NCBI GenBank assembly: GCA_036261915.1 | Contig: DATAJX010000004.1 | Span: 1-64,000 of the forward strand | Direction: 5' to 3' | Source: DATAJX01 sp036261915 | GTDB taxonomy: Bacteria > Pseudomonadota > Alphaproteobacteria > UBA2136 > UBA6156 | DNA: 64,000 nt | Shown here: positions 53,944 to 63,357 of the stretch, in pieces | Position numbering within the stretch: the stretch's first letter is position 1 | How the letters are laid out: every line of letters begins with the position of its first letter | Position numbers and translations under genes: made by a program | Notes under the pieces: generated by a model | What the model was told of the DNA's origin: nothing | Seen by the model: the letters and a program-made list of their open reading frames with translations, nothing else | The model's database searches: none

Positions 53944-55929
53944 ATGAGCAAACCCGCCCCCGCAAGCCGGTATACCAAACAAGCGCCGCCCGCTGTGGTG
54001 AGCGTGTTACTGCCGCTGGCGCTGCCCAAAACGCTCAGCTACGCCTGGCAGGGGGAAGAAGCTCCTAAGCCCGGCAGCTGGGTGCAGGCGCCGGTGGGCA
54101 AGCAGGAATACGCCGGCATCGTGCTCCAATCCGGCGGCGAACCGCCCCCCCGCATCAAGCCGGCACAAGCGCTGCCGCATGTGCCCGCGCTGCATGCCAA
54201 CACGCTGGCGTTCTACCGCTGGGTCAGCCGCTATACTCTCAGCGCGCCGGGCGAACCGCTGCGCGTGGCCCTGCCGCGCGGCAAGGTGCCCGAACTTCCC
54301 AAAAAGTGGCCCAAGCTGAAGGAAACCAAGCCAAGCGTCGCCATCCTGTCCAACGCCCAAACCACCGCCATGGAAAGCATCGTGGCCGAAAACTCGGGCC
54401 GCGCCATCCTGCTCGACGGCATTACCGGCAGCGGCAAAACCGAGGTCTACTTCGAAGTGCTGCGCCGCCTCCGCGCTAAAAAACCGGCCATGCAAACGCT
54501 GATGCTGGTGCCCGAGATCGCGCTCACCCCGCAACTGGTGCAGCGCTTCACCGCCGCCTTCGGCACGCCGCCACTGGTGTGGCACTCGCAACTGGGCGAG
54601 GCCGCACGCCGCCGCACCTGGTGGCAGGTCATGCGGGGCGAACCCGTGGTGGTCATCGGCGCCCGCAGCGCGCTGTTCCTGCCGTTCCAGAACCTCGGCC
54701 TCATCGTGGTCGATGAAGAGCACGACGGCAGCTATAAGCAAGACGAAGCCTTCCGCTACCACGGGCGCGATCTTGCGGTGCAGCTGGGCCGCACCTGGGC
54801 CTGCCCCACCATCCTGTCCAGCGCCACCCCCAGCCTCGAAACCTGGCACAACGCCCAGCAGGGCAAATACGCGCACGTGCATTTGCCGGGGCGCTTCGGC
54901 GGCGCGCGGCTGCCGTCGGTCAGCACGCTCGATCTGCGCCAAACCAAATTGCCGCGCGGCAGTTTCGTCTCGCCCGCCCTCATCGAGCAGGTCAAACAAA
55001 CGCTCGAACGCGGCGAACAAAGCTTGCTGTTCCTCAACCGCCGGGGCGTGGCCCCGCTAATGATCTGCGGCGATTGCGGCACCCGGCGCGACTGCCCCCG
55101 CTGCGATGCGTCACTCACCGTGCACGGCGACAGGCTGCTGTGCCACTACTGCGGCTTCAGCGAAGCCCTGCCGCACGAGTGCCCCACCTGCGGCAGCGAA
55201 AGCCTGCGCGCCTACGGCCCCGGCACCCGCCGCGTGGCGGCCGAGATCCAGGCCGCGCTGCCAGGCGCCCGCGTGGCGGTGGCCGACAGCGACAGCGTGT
55301 CCAGCCCGGCCCAAATGGGCGAACTGCTCGAGCAACTGCATAACGACCAGCTCGACATCATCGTCGGCACCCAGCTCGTCACCAAGGGCCACCACCTGCC
55401 CAAGCTCACGCTGGTCGGCGTGGTCGATGCCGACATGGGGCTGGCCCACGGCGACCTGCGCGCGGCCGAACGCACCTTCCAGCTGCTCACGCAGGTCGGC
55501 GGCCGCGCCGGGCGCGCCAGCAAGCCGGGCAGCGTGGTGCTGCAAACGTTCGACCCCGGCCAGCCGCTGTTCACCGCGCTCCAAAAGGCCGACCGCGAAG
55601 GCTTCTACAAGCTCGAACTCGAGGCTCGCCGCGCCTGGGGCGATCCGCCCTTCGGCCGCATGGTGGCGGTCATCGTCGATGGCCTGCAAGAGGCCGAAGT
55701 GGTCGCCACCGCCCGCCGACTGGCCACCGATTTCCCCAAGGCCGAGGGCCTGCGCCTGCTGGGCCCGGCACCCGCGCCAGTTGCCCGCAAAAACGAACGC
55801 TGGCGCTGGCGCCTGCTGGTCAAAACCGCCACCCCGGCGCATGGCCCGCTCAAGCGCTGGCTCGAGGCCGCCCCGCTGGGCGCCGGGGTCCGCGTCACGG
55901 TCGATGTCGATCCTGTTTCGTTCTGGTAA
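53944..55929 (+). CDS. priA: Primosomal replication helicase PriA
   Basis: A 661-residue replication-restart helicase. After the DNA-binding N-terminal domain (VSVLLPLALPKTLSYAWQ) come motif I GITGSGKTEVY, motif Ia LMLVPEIALTPQL, DEAH-box as VVDEEHDGSYKQ, and SSATPSLETW. The zinc region has CGDCGTRRDCPRCDASL and LLCHYCGFSEALPHECPTCG. The C-terminal helicase motifs (IIVGTQLVTKGHHLPKLTLV, QVGGRAGRASKPG) are intact. It is somewhat shorter than E. coli PriA. The ATG at 53944 begins the family's usual N-terminus. Confidence 0.96.
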   Translation: MSKPAPASRYTKQAPPAVVSVLLPLALPKTLSYAWQGEEAPKPGSWVQAPVGKQEYAGIVLQSGGEPPPRIKPAQALPHVPALHANTLAFYRWVSRYTLSAPGEPLRVALPRGKVPELPKKWPKLKETKPSVAILSNAQTTAMESIVAENSGRAILLDGITGSGKTEVYFEVLRRLRAKKPAMQTLMLVPEIALTPQLVQRFTAAFGTPPLVWHSQLGEAARRRTWWQVMRGEPVVVIGARSALFLPFQNLGLIVVDEEHDGSYKQDEAFRYHGRDLAVQLGRTWACPTILSSATPSLETWHNAQQGKYAHVHLPGRFGGARLPSVSTLDLRQTKLPRGSFVSPALIEQVKQTLERGEQSLLFLNRRGVAPLMICGDCGTRRDCPRCDASLTVHGDRLLCHYCGFSEALPHECPTCGSESLRAYGPGTRRVAAEIQAALPGARVAVADSDSVSSPAQMGELLEQLHNDQLDIIVGTQLVTKGHHLPKLTLVGVVDADMGLAHGDLRAAERTFQLLTQVGGRAGRASKPGSVVLQTFDPGQPLFTALQKADREGFYKLELEARRAWGDPPFGRMVAVIVDGLQEAEVVATARRLATDFPKAEGLRLLGPAPAPVARKNERWRWRLLVKTATPAHGPLKRWLEAAPLGAGVRVTVDVDPVSFW

Positions 55930-56016
55930 GTTATTGTAATACAATGTAATTTAATCTGTCAGGAACTTGTCAGGAACCCCCGGCCTATGCCAGTATAAGG
56001 CAATAAGGATAATGCC

Positions 56017-56640
56017 ATGATCAACGGTCTGCTTACCGCTATTGCCAAATCCACCGCCGGGTTCGCGCGGGAAGAACTCATTCTGGCCGCCGCCGTGGGC
56101 GGTACCCTCAGCACCTTCGGTGTGGTGGGTGCGGTCAACATGGGCTGGGTGGGCAGTGGTGGTGCCAGCGGCGCCCAGATCGCCGATTCGCTCAAGGCCA
56201 TCGAAGCCGCCAACCTCAAATTCTATCAACGCTACGGTGCCTGGCCCGACGAGGTCAGCGACGGCACCCCCACCGGTAACGTGGCCGTGCTGGCCGACCG
56301 CCGCGCCGACGTGCACGGCACCCTTAACGGCCGTGGCTTCCAGGCCCTCATTCCCGCCGATATCGACGTCACCTCCAGCGGCATGACCGTGCGCTACCGC
56401 GATGCCGGCGGCGCGGCCATCGGCCAGGTCGCCCTGCCCGAAGGCGGCACCTACCGCTACATGATCGGCCTCAGCGGCCTCACGCTCGAACAGGCCCGCA
56501 AGCTCGATGAAAAGATCGACGGCGAGTTCGACCCCAACAAGGGCCGCGTGCACATCACCTACGACAGCACCGGCAAGATCGCCACCATCAAGTATTACGT
56601 CAACCCGCGCGACGCCAACCTGGCCGCCGCCGGCTTGTAA
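56017..56640 (+). CDS. Type IV prepilin-like protein
   Basis: A 207-residue protein. Its N-terminus AKSTAGFAREELILAAAVGG resembles a class III signal: Gly before Phe+1 and Glu at +5, then a hydrophobic helix (ILAAAVGGTLSTFGVVGAV). After that, SLKAIEAANLKFYQRYGAWP is the usual start of a pseudopilin globular head. If correct, a prepilin peptidase would cut before Phe. No other pilus or type II secretion gene is in the window, so it is isolated. AAGGATAA lies before the ATG. Confidence 0.55.
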   Translation: MINGLLTAIAKSTAGFAREELILAAAVGGTLSTFGVVGAVNMGWVGSGGASGAQIADSLKAIEAANLKFYQRYGAWPDEVSDGTPTGNVAVLADRRADVHGTLNGRGFQALIPADIDVTSSGMTVRYRDAGGAAIGQVALPEGGTYRYMIGLSGLTLEQARKLDEKIDGEFDPNKGRVHITYDSTGKIATIKYYVNPRDANLAAAGL

Positions 56641-57327
56641 TCAAAGCTCGCTTAACGCAAGGCCGTCCGTCAGGACGGCTTTTCGTATGGCGGGGTCATA
56701 AGCCGCCAGCGGCGCGTTCACCTGCCATACCGGCTGGGCCGCGGGCGCCAGCACCACCAGCAGGCGTTTGGGCGGGCGGCTCGCCGTGGTGGCCAGCGGG
56801 GTCACCACGGCGCCCCATTTCAGCCACGCCGCCAGCGGCTTCAATTCATCTTCATTCGCGGCATGCACCATCAGGTGAAGCGGTCCATCGGTCAGGCTGG
56901 CCAGATGCGCCACCCAGCGTTCCAGCAGATCATCCGGCTGGTGGTGCGCCAACTGCTTCGCGGGGTCGGCGCTGTGGTGCCCGCGCGCGGCGGCATGAAA
57001 AGGCGGGTTGCAGATCACCCCGTCAAACTTCCGGGCCGGGGCAAACTGCAAAATGTCACCCGCCTCGCAATGGTAAGTTTCAAAGCCGTTCAGTTTGGCG
57101 TTCTCGTTCGCCTGCGCGGTCAGGTCGTGTTGCAGTTCAATGCCGGTCACGAATGTGCCCGGTAACCGACAACAAAGCGCCAGTCCCGCTACACCCGCGC
57201 CCGCGCCCGCATCCAAAATACGACAGCCGCGCATCACCGGCGCTACACTGGCGCTCAGCCACAGTGCATCCTCGGCAGGTGGTTTTCCGGCCATGCGCAA
57301 GCGGCCGCCCAGCAGGGTAAACGTCAT
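56641..57327 (-). CDS. TrmN6-like tRNA (adenine-N6) methyltransferase
   Basis: A 228-residue Rossmann methyltransferase. The N-terminus LLGGRLRMAGKPPAEDALWL and SAM motif CRILDAGAGAGVAGLALCCR fit the TrmN6/YfiC group, and the catalytic motif is NPPF in VICNPPFHAAARG, which marks N6-adenine transfer. The likely target is A37 of tRNA-Val1. Its ATG overlaps the stop of the large lipoprotein gene upstream (ATGA), so it is translated from the same mRNA. Confidence 0.82.
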   Translation of the reverse strand: MTFTLLGGRLRMAGKPPAEDALWLSASVAPVMRGCRILDAGAGAGVAGLALCCRLPGTFVTGIELQHDLTAQANENAKLNGFETYHCEAGDILQFAPARKFDGVICNPPFHAAARGHHSADPAKQLAHHQPDDLLERWVAHLASLTDGPLHLMVHAANEDELKPLAAWLKWGAVVTPLATTASRPPKRLLVVLAPAAQPVWQVNAPLAAYDPAIRKAVLTDGLALSEL

Positions 57328-60300
57328 TTCCCGGGCGTCGGGGCAGCGGCCTCAGGCGCGCTGGAACTCACTGATTTGGCAGGCTTTTCTTCCTCGGCAG
57401 GCACCGGCGCGGGGGGGGCATCAATGCCGGTCAGCGCACCGCCAAAACCCATGGCCGAACTCGAGATCACCGTGGTCGAGGCCTCGGTCACGGCCATGAT
57501 ATGCTTGGGCCGCGTCGCCGAAATCTCGGTGGCCGAAGGCGCATCCGGAAGCTTGGTCAGCCGCGCAAAAAGCGGGTTGTTGATGCCGTGCTGGGTAGCC
57601 GCATAAACCTCGTTTGCGGTCTGCAAACGGGCCGCCTGCGCCGCCACCGACTCACGCGTCGCGGCCCCGCCGATCAAATTGATATATGCCTGCCTCGGCT
57701 GGTTCAGGTAATGCGCGCCGCAAACAATGCTGTTGCCCAGCAATTGGCATTTCAAGGCTGCGCCTGCCATGCCGCCCTGGCGCAGCGGCACTTTAAAGTT
57801 GGCGGTGAAGGTGCGGGTGATGGTGTCGTAGCGGCCATCAAGGTCTTGGGCGGTATTCAGCCCCGGGTGCTTCATCAGCACGTGCATGGCATAAACGTTG
57901 TCGACCGCCCCGCTGGGGGTATTTTCGGTTTCAATTTCTAGCAGCGTTCCTGCGGGCAGTATGGCGCTCGGGGCCGTAATCGGGCTGGTCAGTTGGTAGC
58001 GGCCCTGGGGCAGCAGAACGGCAGCGGGGTTGGCCAGCAGGCGTAACAGTTTAACCGGTTGCTTCTGGCCGTTCACCCGCAGGCTTAAACCGTCTTTTTC
58101 AAAGGCCATGTTTTCCAGCGGGCCGAATAATTCGGCATTGGGCTGGGGCAGGCTGGTGGGCTCGGCCATGGCGCTGCCCAGCGCGCTGCTGTTGGTACCA
58201 AAATCGAGCGTACTGGCCAACTGCAAACTGCGCACGGCACCACGGGTGGTGCCCAGCGTGGCGCTGTCGGTTTCGGTCTGGGTGCCCAAACGGTTGACCA
58301 TGGTCAGGCGCAGATCGGTAAGGCCGGCGGTGTTTTTATCTCCACCGTACAGGGCCGGGGCTTCAACAATAATCACGGCCACGGGCACGGTGCTGCTGGC
58401 ATTGGTGTTGACATAAACACCGGTGGCGGCGGCCAGATGTTTTTGCAGCTCATCAAAATACGGCAGCAACTGGTCGCGATAACTCACGTCTGTGATGCGC
58501 GAAAATTCGGCCGCAGCAGCGGTCAAACGCTTGCCGTTAAAAGCATCCACACCACGCATCAACGAAGCGAATTGCGGCCGCACGCTGGTGATCACCTGCC
58601 GTGCGCTGGGGGTTGCCGCCGCCCAAATGGCCCTGCTCTCATCAAGCGTGGTGGCACGCTTGAGCGCGGCTTCCACAATCGGCGCCAGCGGCAAATCGGG
58701 GTGGTATTGCGCCAGGCGGCCTGCGCTATCCAGCATCTGGCCGGGGCTCAGGCTGGTATCGGCCAGCAGGGCGCTCTGGATGGCCTTGTTGGTGTAGGTG
58801 TTGCGGTCGGCGGCCGAAAATTCGCTGTCTTCAAATTCATTGCTTAGGCGCCACATGGCGGTGGCGGCACCATAATTGCCCGAGGCATTACCCACCAACG
58901 CACGCAACTGGCTGTTGATGATGGCGGGTTTCGCCGCAAAATGATCCTGTACAAAATGCCAGTATGGGCCCAGGTCGAACTTGGCATCGGCCTCGGTCTT
59001 CAACAGCCACGTGGCATCGTTGGCGCTCAGGCTTTTGGCGGTGTCGTTGGTTTTAAAGTCGTCGGCCAAACCTTCCAAGATCAGCGTATCAAGGTTAAAG
59101 CTCACGTTCAGCTTGCCGGTCAAAAAGGCCGCCACGTCGGTCACGGTGCTGAAGTCGCGGGCCTTCAGGTGGTCCCGGATATCATCGACCAGCAGCGGCG
59201 CAATAATCTGGCGGTTGTTTTGCGCCAGCGTGGGCCGTGCGGTGGCAATGGCCAAAACCGTGCTGGCCTGCTTGCCGGCCACAGCCTGTTCAAGGGCGGT
59301 TTGCAGCAGTTTTTCCAACCGGGTGCTGCTGGCCTTGTCCAGTTTCATGCTGGCAATGGGCAGCAGCAGGGGGGCCAGCGGTTGTTTGGCGGCCTGTTGT
59401 TGCTCAAGCAGGGTAAACAGTTTTTCCACCAGCGCGGCCTGCGCTTCGGCGGGCAGGCTTTCAAACGAAAGATCGCTCAGCAGATCGGCCTGGCCGTTTT
59501 TTTGCATGGCGCGGGTGGCCAGGTTTAAAAAGTCGGCCAGCAGCGCGGGCTGGTTAGGGTTGTACATCAGCGACAGTTTTGAAAGAGCCAGTTGCAATGC
59601 CACGCCCGGGTCATCAAGCGCTACGCTGGGCGAAAGGTCTGTCACCACGCTGCCACCACCGGGCCAGGTGGTAATGGCGCGGGCCAAAAAGGCCGGGCTG
59701 GTGCGCATGCGGTTAAGGCCTTCGGCCACGCCCACCCCTGCAGTGGTGGCCTTAAGCAAGGGGGTATTCCAACCGGCCAGCGTAGCCGAAAGCCCATTGG
59801 TAAACAGCGCGGTGGCACTGGGGCCGCTGTAAGTATTGAACACCGCGGCCGGGGCCACACCCAGGGCTGCGCGGCTCAGCGCAGGTTCGGTACGGCTTTT
59901 AAGCGAAATGAAATAACTCTGCCGCATATTGGTATCGGTGCTATTCAGGTAACCCAAGGCCCCGGCCCAGGTGCGGGCGCTGTCGGGCAGGGTGTTGTTG
60001 TCGGTGTTCGAAAGCCCGATGAGCAGCGCGTTGCTGGTCGAAACATCTCCCGCCATGAACAGGCTGCCCGCGGTATTCAACAGGCTGTCGGCCAGCACAT
60101 TGCGGCGGCTGGAAGGGAATACCTTTAAAAGGCCAAGCAGGGGGGCTGGCTGTTGCGGCAGCTTGGCCATTTCGGGCAGGGTGCTGTCCAGTACGCTGCC
60201 AAGGCTCATGGGGCCGTTGGCCACACTTACCGGCGTGGTGGTGTAGTTCAGGTGCGGCGTAATGTTGCCAAGGTTGTCGCAAAAGCTTTGTTCGTGCGCG

Positions 60301-60521
60301 CAGCGCAGCAGGGCAGCACGCACCGCCAGAAGGTGATACACCGGGCTGGTGGGGCTGGCTTCGATCGCGGCATCAAGCTTGCTGATCACGGCGGCGTAAT
60401 CGCCCTTGTCAATCTGCTGGTTCAACTTGCCCGGGTCGGGCTCGCCGCAGGCGCTCAGGCCAACGGCAACTAGCCCCAGCAGGGGCGTGGCCAGCAAAAG
60501 AGCGCGTAAATGCTTGTGCAT
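57324..60521 (-). CDS. Very large lipoprotein of unknown function (1065 residues)
   Basis: The N-terminus HLRALLLATPLLGLVAVGLSA followed by CGEPD is a clear lipobox (LSAC), so the protein is membrane-anchored. The first ~80 residues look TPR-like (DYAAVISKLDAAIEASPTSP). The middle is helical and repetitive, with few motifs. Near residues 745-850 a beta-rich part reads VPVAVIIVEAPALYGGDKNT. The C-terminus is Pro/Ala/Glu-rich. No family recognised. It is co-translated with a tRNA methyltransferase, an odd pairing. The start at 60521 gives the lipobox; the ORF to 60590 adds no signal. Confidence 0.8.
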   Translation of the reverse strand: MHKHLRALLLATPLLGLVAVGLSACGEPDPGKLNQQIDKGDYAAVISKLDAAIEASPTSPVYHLLAVRAALLRCAHEQSFCDNLGNITPHLNYTTTPVSVANGPMSLGSVLDSTLPEMAKLPQQPAPLLGLLKVFPSSRRNVLADSLLNTAGSLFMAGDVSTSNALLIGLSNTDNNTLPDSARTWAGALGYLNSTDTNMRQSYFISLKSRTEPALSRAALGVAPAAVFNTYSGPSATALFTNGLSATLAGWNTPLLKATTAGVGVAEGLNRMRTSPAFLARAITTWPGGGSVVTDLSPSVALDDPGVALQLALSKLSLMYNPNQPALLADFLNLATRAMQKNGQADLLSDLSFESLPAEAQAALVEKLFTLLEQQQAAKQPLAPLLLPIASMKLDKASSTRLEKLLQTALEQAVAGKQASTVLAIATARPTLAQNNRQIIAPLLVDDIRDHLKARDFSTVTDVAAFLTGKLNVSFNLDTLILEGLADDFKTNDTAKSLSANDATWLLKTEADAKFDLGPYWHFVQDHFAAKPAIINSQLRALVGNASGNYGAATAMWRLSNEFEDSEFSAADRNTYTNKAIQSALLADTSLSPGQMLDSAGRLAQYHPDLPLAPIVEAALKRATTLDESRAIWAAATPSARQVITSVRPQFASLMRGVDAFNGKRLTAAAAEFSRITDVSYRDQLLPYFDELQKHLAAATGVYVNTNASSTVPVAVIIVEAPALYGGDKNTAGLTDLRLTMVNRLGTQTETDSATLGTTRGAVRSLQLASTLDFGTNSSALGSAMAEPTSLPQPNAELFGPLENMAFEKDGLSLRVNGQKQPVKLLRLLANPAAVLLPQGRYQLTSPITAPSAILPAGTLLEIETENTPSGAVDNVYAMHVLMKHPGLNTAQDLDGRYDTITRTFTANFKVPLRQGGMAGAALKCQLLGNSIVCGAHYLNQPRQAYINLIGGAATRESVAAQAARLQTANEVYAATQHGINNPLFARLTKLPDAPSATEISATRPKHIMAVTEASTTVISSSAMGFGGALTGIDAPPAPVPAEEEKPAKSVSSSAPEAAAPTPGK

Positions 60522-60588
60522 CTCGTTATTGTTCTTATTATTTTTGGCATGCTGGCACGCGGGGAATAAATCGGGTAGCGTGCTGCCC

Positions 60589-61320
60589 ATGATGCGGCCT
60601 TTTATCCTCGCTTTGGTGTGGCTGGCGGGCAGCGCCCTGCCTGTTCATGCGGCGCCCGCCAACTGGTTTACCAATGGCGAAAGCCTGAATTACCGCGTGT
60701 ATTGGGGCCCTCTGAGCCTTGGCAAGGCCACATTGGCATTTACTCCCAACCCTAAGGGCTACCATATCGAAGGCCACGTGAAGGGCAGCATGGTGTTCTT
60801 TAAAATGGACGACACCTGGACCGCCAGCGGCAGCCAAACCAATGGCCGCCTGCAGCCGCTCGAATACCGTGCCATCCAGGCCGAAAACGATTACCGCGCC
60901 AACAAGCGCCTTACCTTTAATGTAGCCAAGCGCACCATGATGTACGAAAACCTGCGCGGCGGCGAACCGAGCCTGACCGTGCCATTGCCCAAGGGCGCGC
61001 AAGATCCTTTCACCGCGTTGTACGATTTACGTAAACAGGGCGTAACAACCAAAGCGGTCAGTCGCACGGTCATGGGGCTTAAGCGTCCGTTCACGCTCAA
61101 CATCAGCGCCGCCCAGCCGGTAAAGCGCGATGGCCAAAACCTGCTGCGCGTCGATATCACCAAGGTTGAACCCGGCAAGCAGAACGACAGCTGGCAGATC
61201 TGGCTGACCGACGATGAAGAGTTAACGCCGGTCGAGATCGACGCCCAACTGAAGGTCGGCAGCTTCCGCGCTGTATTGAATACGGGCCTCGACCCCCGCC
61301 ACGAAAAAGAGGAGATGTAA
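60589..61320 (+). CDS. DUF3108-family exported protein
   Basis: A 243-residue protein with signal peptide RPFILALVWLAGSALPVHA. The domain begins GESLNYRVYWGPLSLGKATL and has LQPLEYRAIQAENDYRANKR, RTMMYENLRGG, PQ-like phrases such as PFTALYDLRKQ, and LTPVEIDAQLKVGSFRAVLN at the end; this is DUF3108, a beta-rich periplasmic fold of unknown role. It is four bases upstream of kdsB and divergent from the large lipoprotein, so an envelope-biogenesis role is plausible. Confidence 0.82.
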   Translation: MMRPFILALVWLAGSALPVHAAPANWFTNGESLNYRVYWGPLSLGKATLAFTPNPKGYHIEGHVKGSMVFFKMDDTWTASGSQTNGRLQPLEYRAIQAENDYRANKRLTFNVAKRTMMYENLRGGEPSLTVPLPKGAQDPFTALYDLRKQGVTTKAVSRTVMGLKRPFTLNISAAQPVKRDGQNLLRVDITKVEPGKQNDSWQIWLTDDEELTPVEIDAQLKVGSFRAVLNTGLDPRHEKEEM

Positions 61321-61324
61321 CCAT

Positions 61325-62053
61325 ATGCCTACAACCTGGGTGCTTATTCCAAGCCGCATGGCCAGTACGCGCTTTCCCAACAAGCCGTTGGCCGATGTAG
61401 GCGGCAAACCCATGGTGGTGCGCGTGGTCGAGCAGGCGGTTAAGGCAGGCGTGGGCCAGGTGTGGGTGGCGGCGGGCGATAAGGAGATCGCCGATGCCGT
61501 GCACGAACACGGCCATAACAGCGTGATGACCGACGCCGCGCTGGCCAACGGCTCCGACCGCATCTGGCAGGCCGCCCAACGGTTGATCGGGCAGGGCCAT
61601 AATGCGCCCGACATCATCATCAATGCGCAGGGCGACGAACCCCTGCTGCCGCCCGAACTGCTGACCGAGGCCGTGGCGATACTGAATGCCAACGATGATG
61701 TCGACGTCGTCACTTTCGCCCACCCCATCGAATCCGAAGCCGACATCAACAACCCCACCAAGGTCAAGGCCGTTACCACCGGCGCCGGCCGCGCGCTGTA
61801 CTTCAGCCGCAGCCCCATTCCGCACGGCGCGGCCAGCATGCTGCGGCACATCGGCTTTTACGCCTACCGGTTCAAGGCGCTGGAAAAGTATGTTTCCACT
61901 CCGCCGGGCGAACTCGAAAACATCGAAAAGCTCGAACAGCTGCGCGGGCTGGAACTCGGCCTGCACTACCACGTGGCCACCACGCACCACGAACCCATCG
62001 GCGTCGATACGCCCGCCGACCTGGTGGCCGTGCAAAAACTCTTCAAGGCATGA
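61325..62053 (+). CDS. kdsB: CMP-KDO synthetase
   Basis: A 242-residue nucleotidyltransferase that activates KDO with CTP for lipopolysaccharide. Signature segments: IPSRMASTRFPNKPLADVGG, DAALANGSDRIWQAA, INAQGDEPLLPPELL, ALYFSRSPIPHG and GFYAYRFKALEKY, with ENIEKLEQLRGLE. It lies four bases after the DUF3108 gene and overlaps the next gene by ATGA, so three genes form one operon. It shows that this cell makes KDO-containing LPS. Confidence 0.95.
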   Translation: MPTTWVLIPSRMASTRFPNKPLADVGGKPMVVRVVEQAVKAGVGQVWVAAGDKEIADAVHEHGHNSVMTDAALANGSDRIWQAAQRLIGQGHNAPDIIINAQGDEPLLPPELLTEAVAILNANDDVDVVTFAHPIESEADINNPTKVKAVTTGAGRALYFSRSPIPHGAASMLRHIGFYAYRFKALEKYVSTPPGELENIEKLEQLRGLELGLHYHVATTHHEPIGVDTPADLVAVQKLFKA

Positions 62054-62706
62054 CCACCGCTACCTGGTGGCTGGAAGGGCAAAAGGCGTTGGCCAAGGCC
62101 GACCCTAAAATGGCGCTGCTCATCAGGCAGTATCCTAAAAGCGAACTCAAGAGCCGCGGCGCCGAACTCGAAACCCTGCAGCGCGCCATCACCGGCCAGC
62201 AAATCTCCACCAAAGCGGCGGCCAGCATATGGGCCCGCGTGGTGGCGCGGGTGGGAGACGTCAACAGTCCGCAAGCCTGGCTGAATGTCCCCGAAGCCGA
62301 CCTGCGCGCCTGCGGGTTCAGCGGCCAAAAGGTCAAATACGTGCGCGGCATCGCCGAGGGCTTCGCGGGCGGCACGGTGCATCCGCCCAAATGGCAAAAC
62401 ATGACCGACGAGCAGATTATCGCCGAACTGGTCAAGCTGCCGGGTATCGGCCGCTGGACCGCCGAGATGTACCTCATGTTCAACCTGCTGCGGCCCGACG
62501 TGCTGGCGGTCGACGACCTCGGCCTGCTCAAGGGGTTCGAAAAAACCTACGGCCCGGTGCGTGGCACCAAAACCCTCATCGGCCTCAAGCGCTGGCGCAA
62601 AATCGGCGTGGCGATGAAAAAGCACGCCGAACTCTGGCGCCCCTACCGTACGCTGGCCTGCTGGTATCTGTGGCGCAGCCTCGACCCGGTCGAAACAGGT
62701 TATTAA
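62050..62706 (+). CDS. DNA-3-methyladenine glycosylase (AlkA-like, HhH-GPD)
   Basis: A 218-residue base-excision glycosylase. The segment LETLQRAITGQQISTKAAAS is the usual start of the fold, the helix-hairpin-helix is LVKLPGIGRWTAEMYLMF, and the catalytic Asp lies in RPDVLAVDDLGLLKG. It removes alkylated bases. It lacks the N-terminal beta domain of E. coli AlkA, as many bacterial members do. Its ATG overlaps the kdsB stop. Confidence 0.9.
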   Translation: MTTATWWLEGQKALAKADPKMALLIRQYPKSELKSRGAELETLQRAITGQQISTKAAASIWARVVARVGDVNSPQAWLNVPEADLRACGFSGQKVKYVRGIAEGFAGGTVHPPKWQNMTDEQIIAELVKLPGIGRWTAEMYLMFNLLRPDVLAVDDLGLLKGFEKTYGPVRGTKTLIGLKRWRKIGVAMKKHAELWRPYRTLACWYLWRSLDPVETGY

Positions 62707-62760
62707 GGCATTTAAATTTTACGGCCGTTACGCTTAGGGTGGTCCAAACAAAGGAACACC

Positions 62761-63336
62761 ATGCGCCACACCCTGCTTACCATCGGTCTTGTCTTGCTGG
62801 CCGCCACGGCCAGCGCCGCCGCACCCGATTTCACCATCAGCAGCCCGGCCTTTAACAAAGACCTCAAAACCCTGCCGCCCGAACAGATCGGTAACCAGCC
62901 CGGTTGCAATGGCCCCAACCAGTCTCCCGCTGTCAGCTGGAAAGACCTGCCCAGCGGCACCAAAAGCGTGGCGGTAACCTTGTTCGACCAGGACGCCAAC
63001 AAGGGCGGCGGCCTGTGGCACTGGGTGGTGTTCAATATTCCGCCCACGGCTGGCGGTTTGCCCGCCAACGCGGGCGCGGCGGCCGACATGGCCAGTAGCG
63101 GCACCATGCCGCTGGGCGCGCAAATGGGTAAAAACGATACAGGCGATTACGCCTACATTGGCGCCTGCCCGCCGGTGGGCGAGCGCGATCACCGTTACCT
63201 GCTCACCGTCTGGGCCCTGGCTATCGATGCCCTGCCCGAAGAAGCCGGGCTTTCAGGCACGGCCTTCAAGGGCTATCTCGATAAATACGCCATCGCCAGC
63301 AAAAACCTCAGCGCCAAGTACGGCCGCAAAAAATAA
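62761..63336 (+). CDS. YbhB/YbcL-type phosphatidylethanolamine-binding protein
   Basis: A 191-residue PEBP-fold protein with a signal peptide (TLLTIGLVLLAATASA). The domain shows FTISSPAFNKD, GPNQSPAVSWKDLPSGTKS, LFDQDANKGGGLWHWVVFNI, IGACPPVGERDHRYLLTVWA. Most relatives lack a signal peptide or are cytoplasmic; this one is periplasmic. The function is unknown, perhaps ligand binding. Confidence 0.9.
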   Translation: MRHTLLTIGLVLLAATASAAAPDFTISSPAFNKDLKTLPPEQIGNQPGCNGPNQSPAVSWKDLPSGTKSVAVTLFDQDANKGGGLWHWVVFNIPPTAGGLPANAGAAADMASSGTMPLGAQMGKNDTGDYAYIGACPPVGERDHRYLLTVWALAIDALPEEAGLSGTAFKGYLDKYAIASKNLSAKYGRKK

Positions 63337-63357
63337 AAACGGCCTCGCGGCCGGCGA

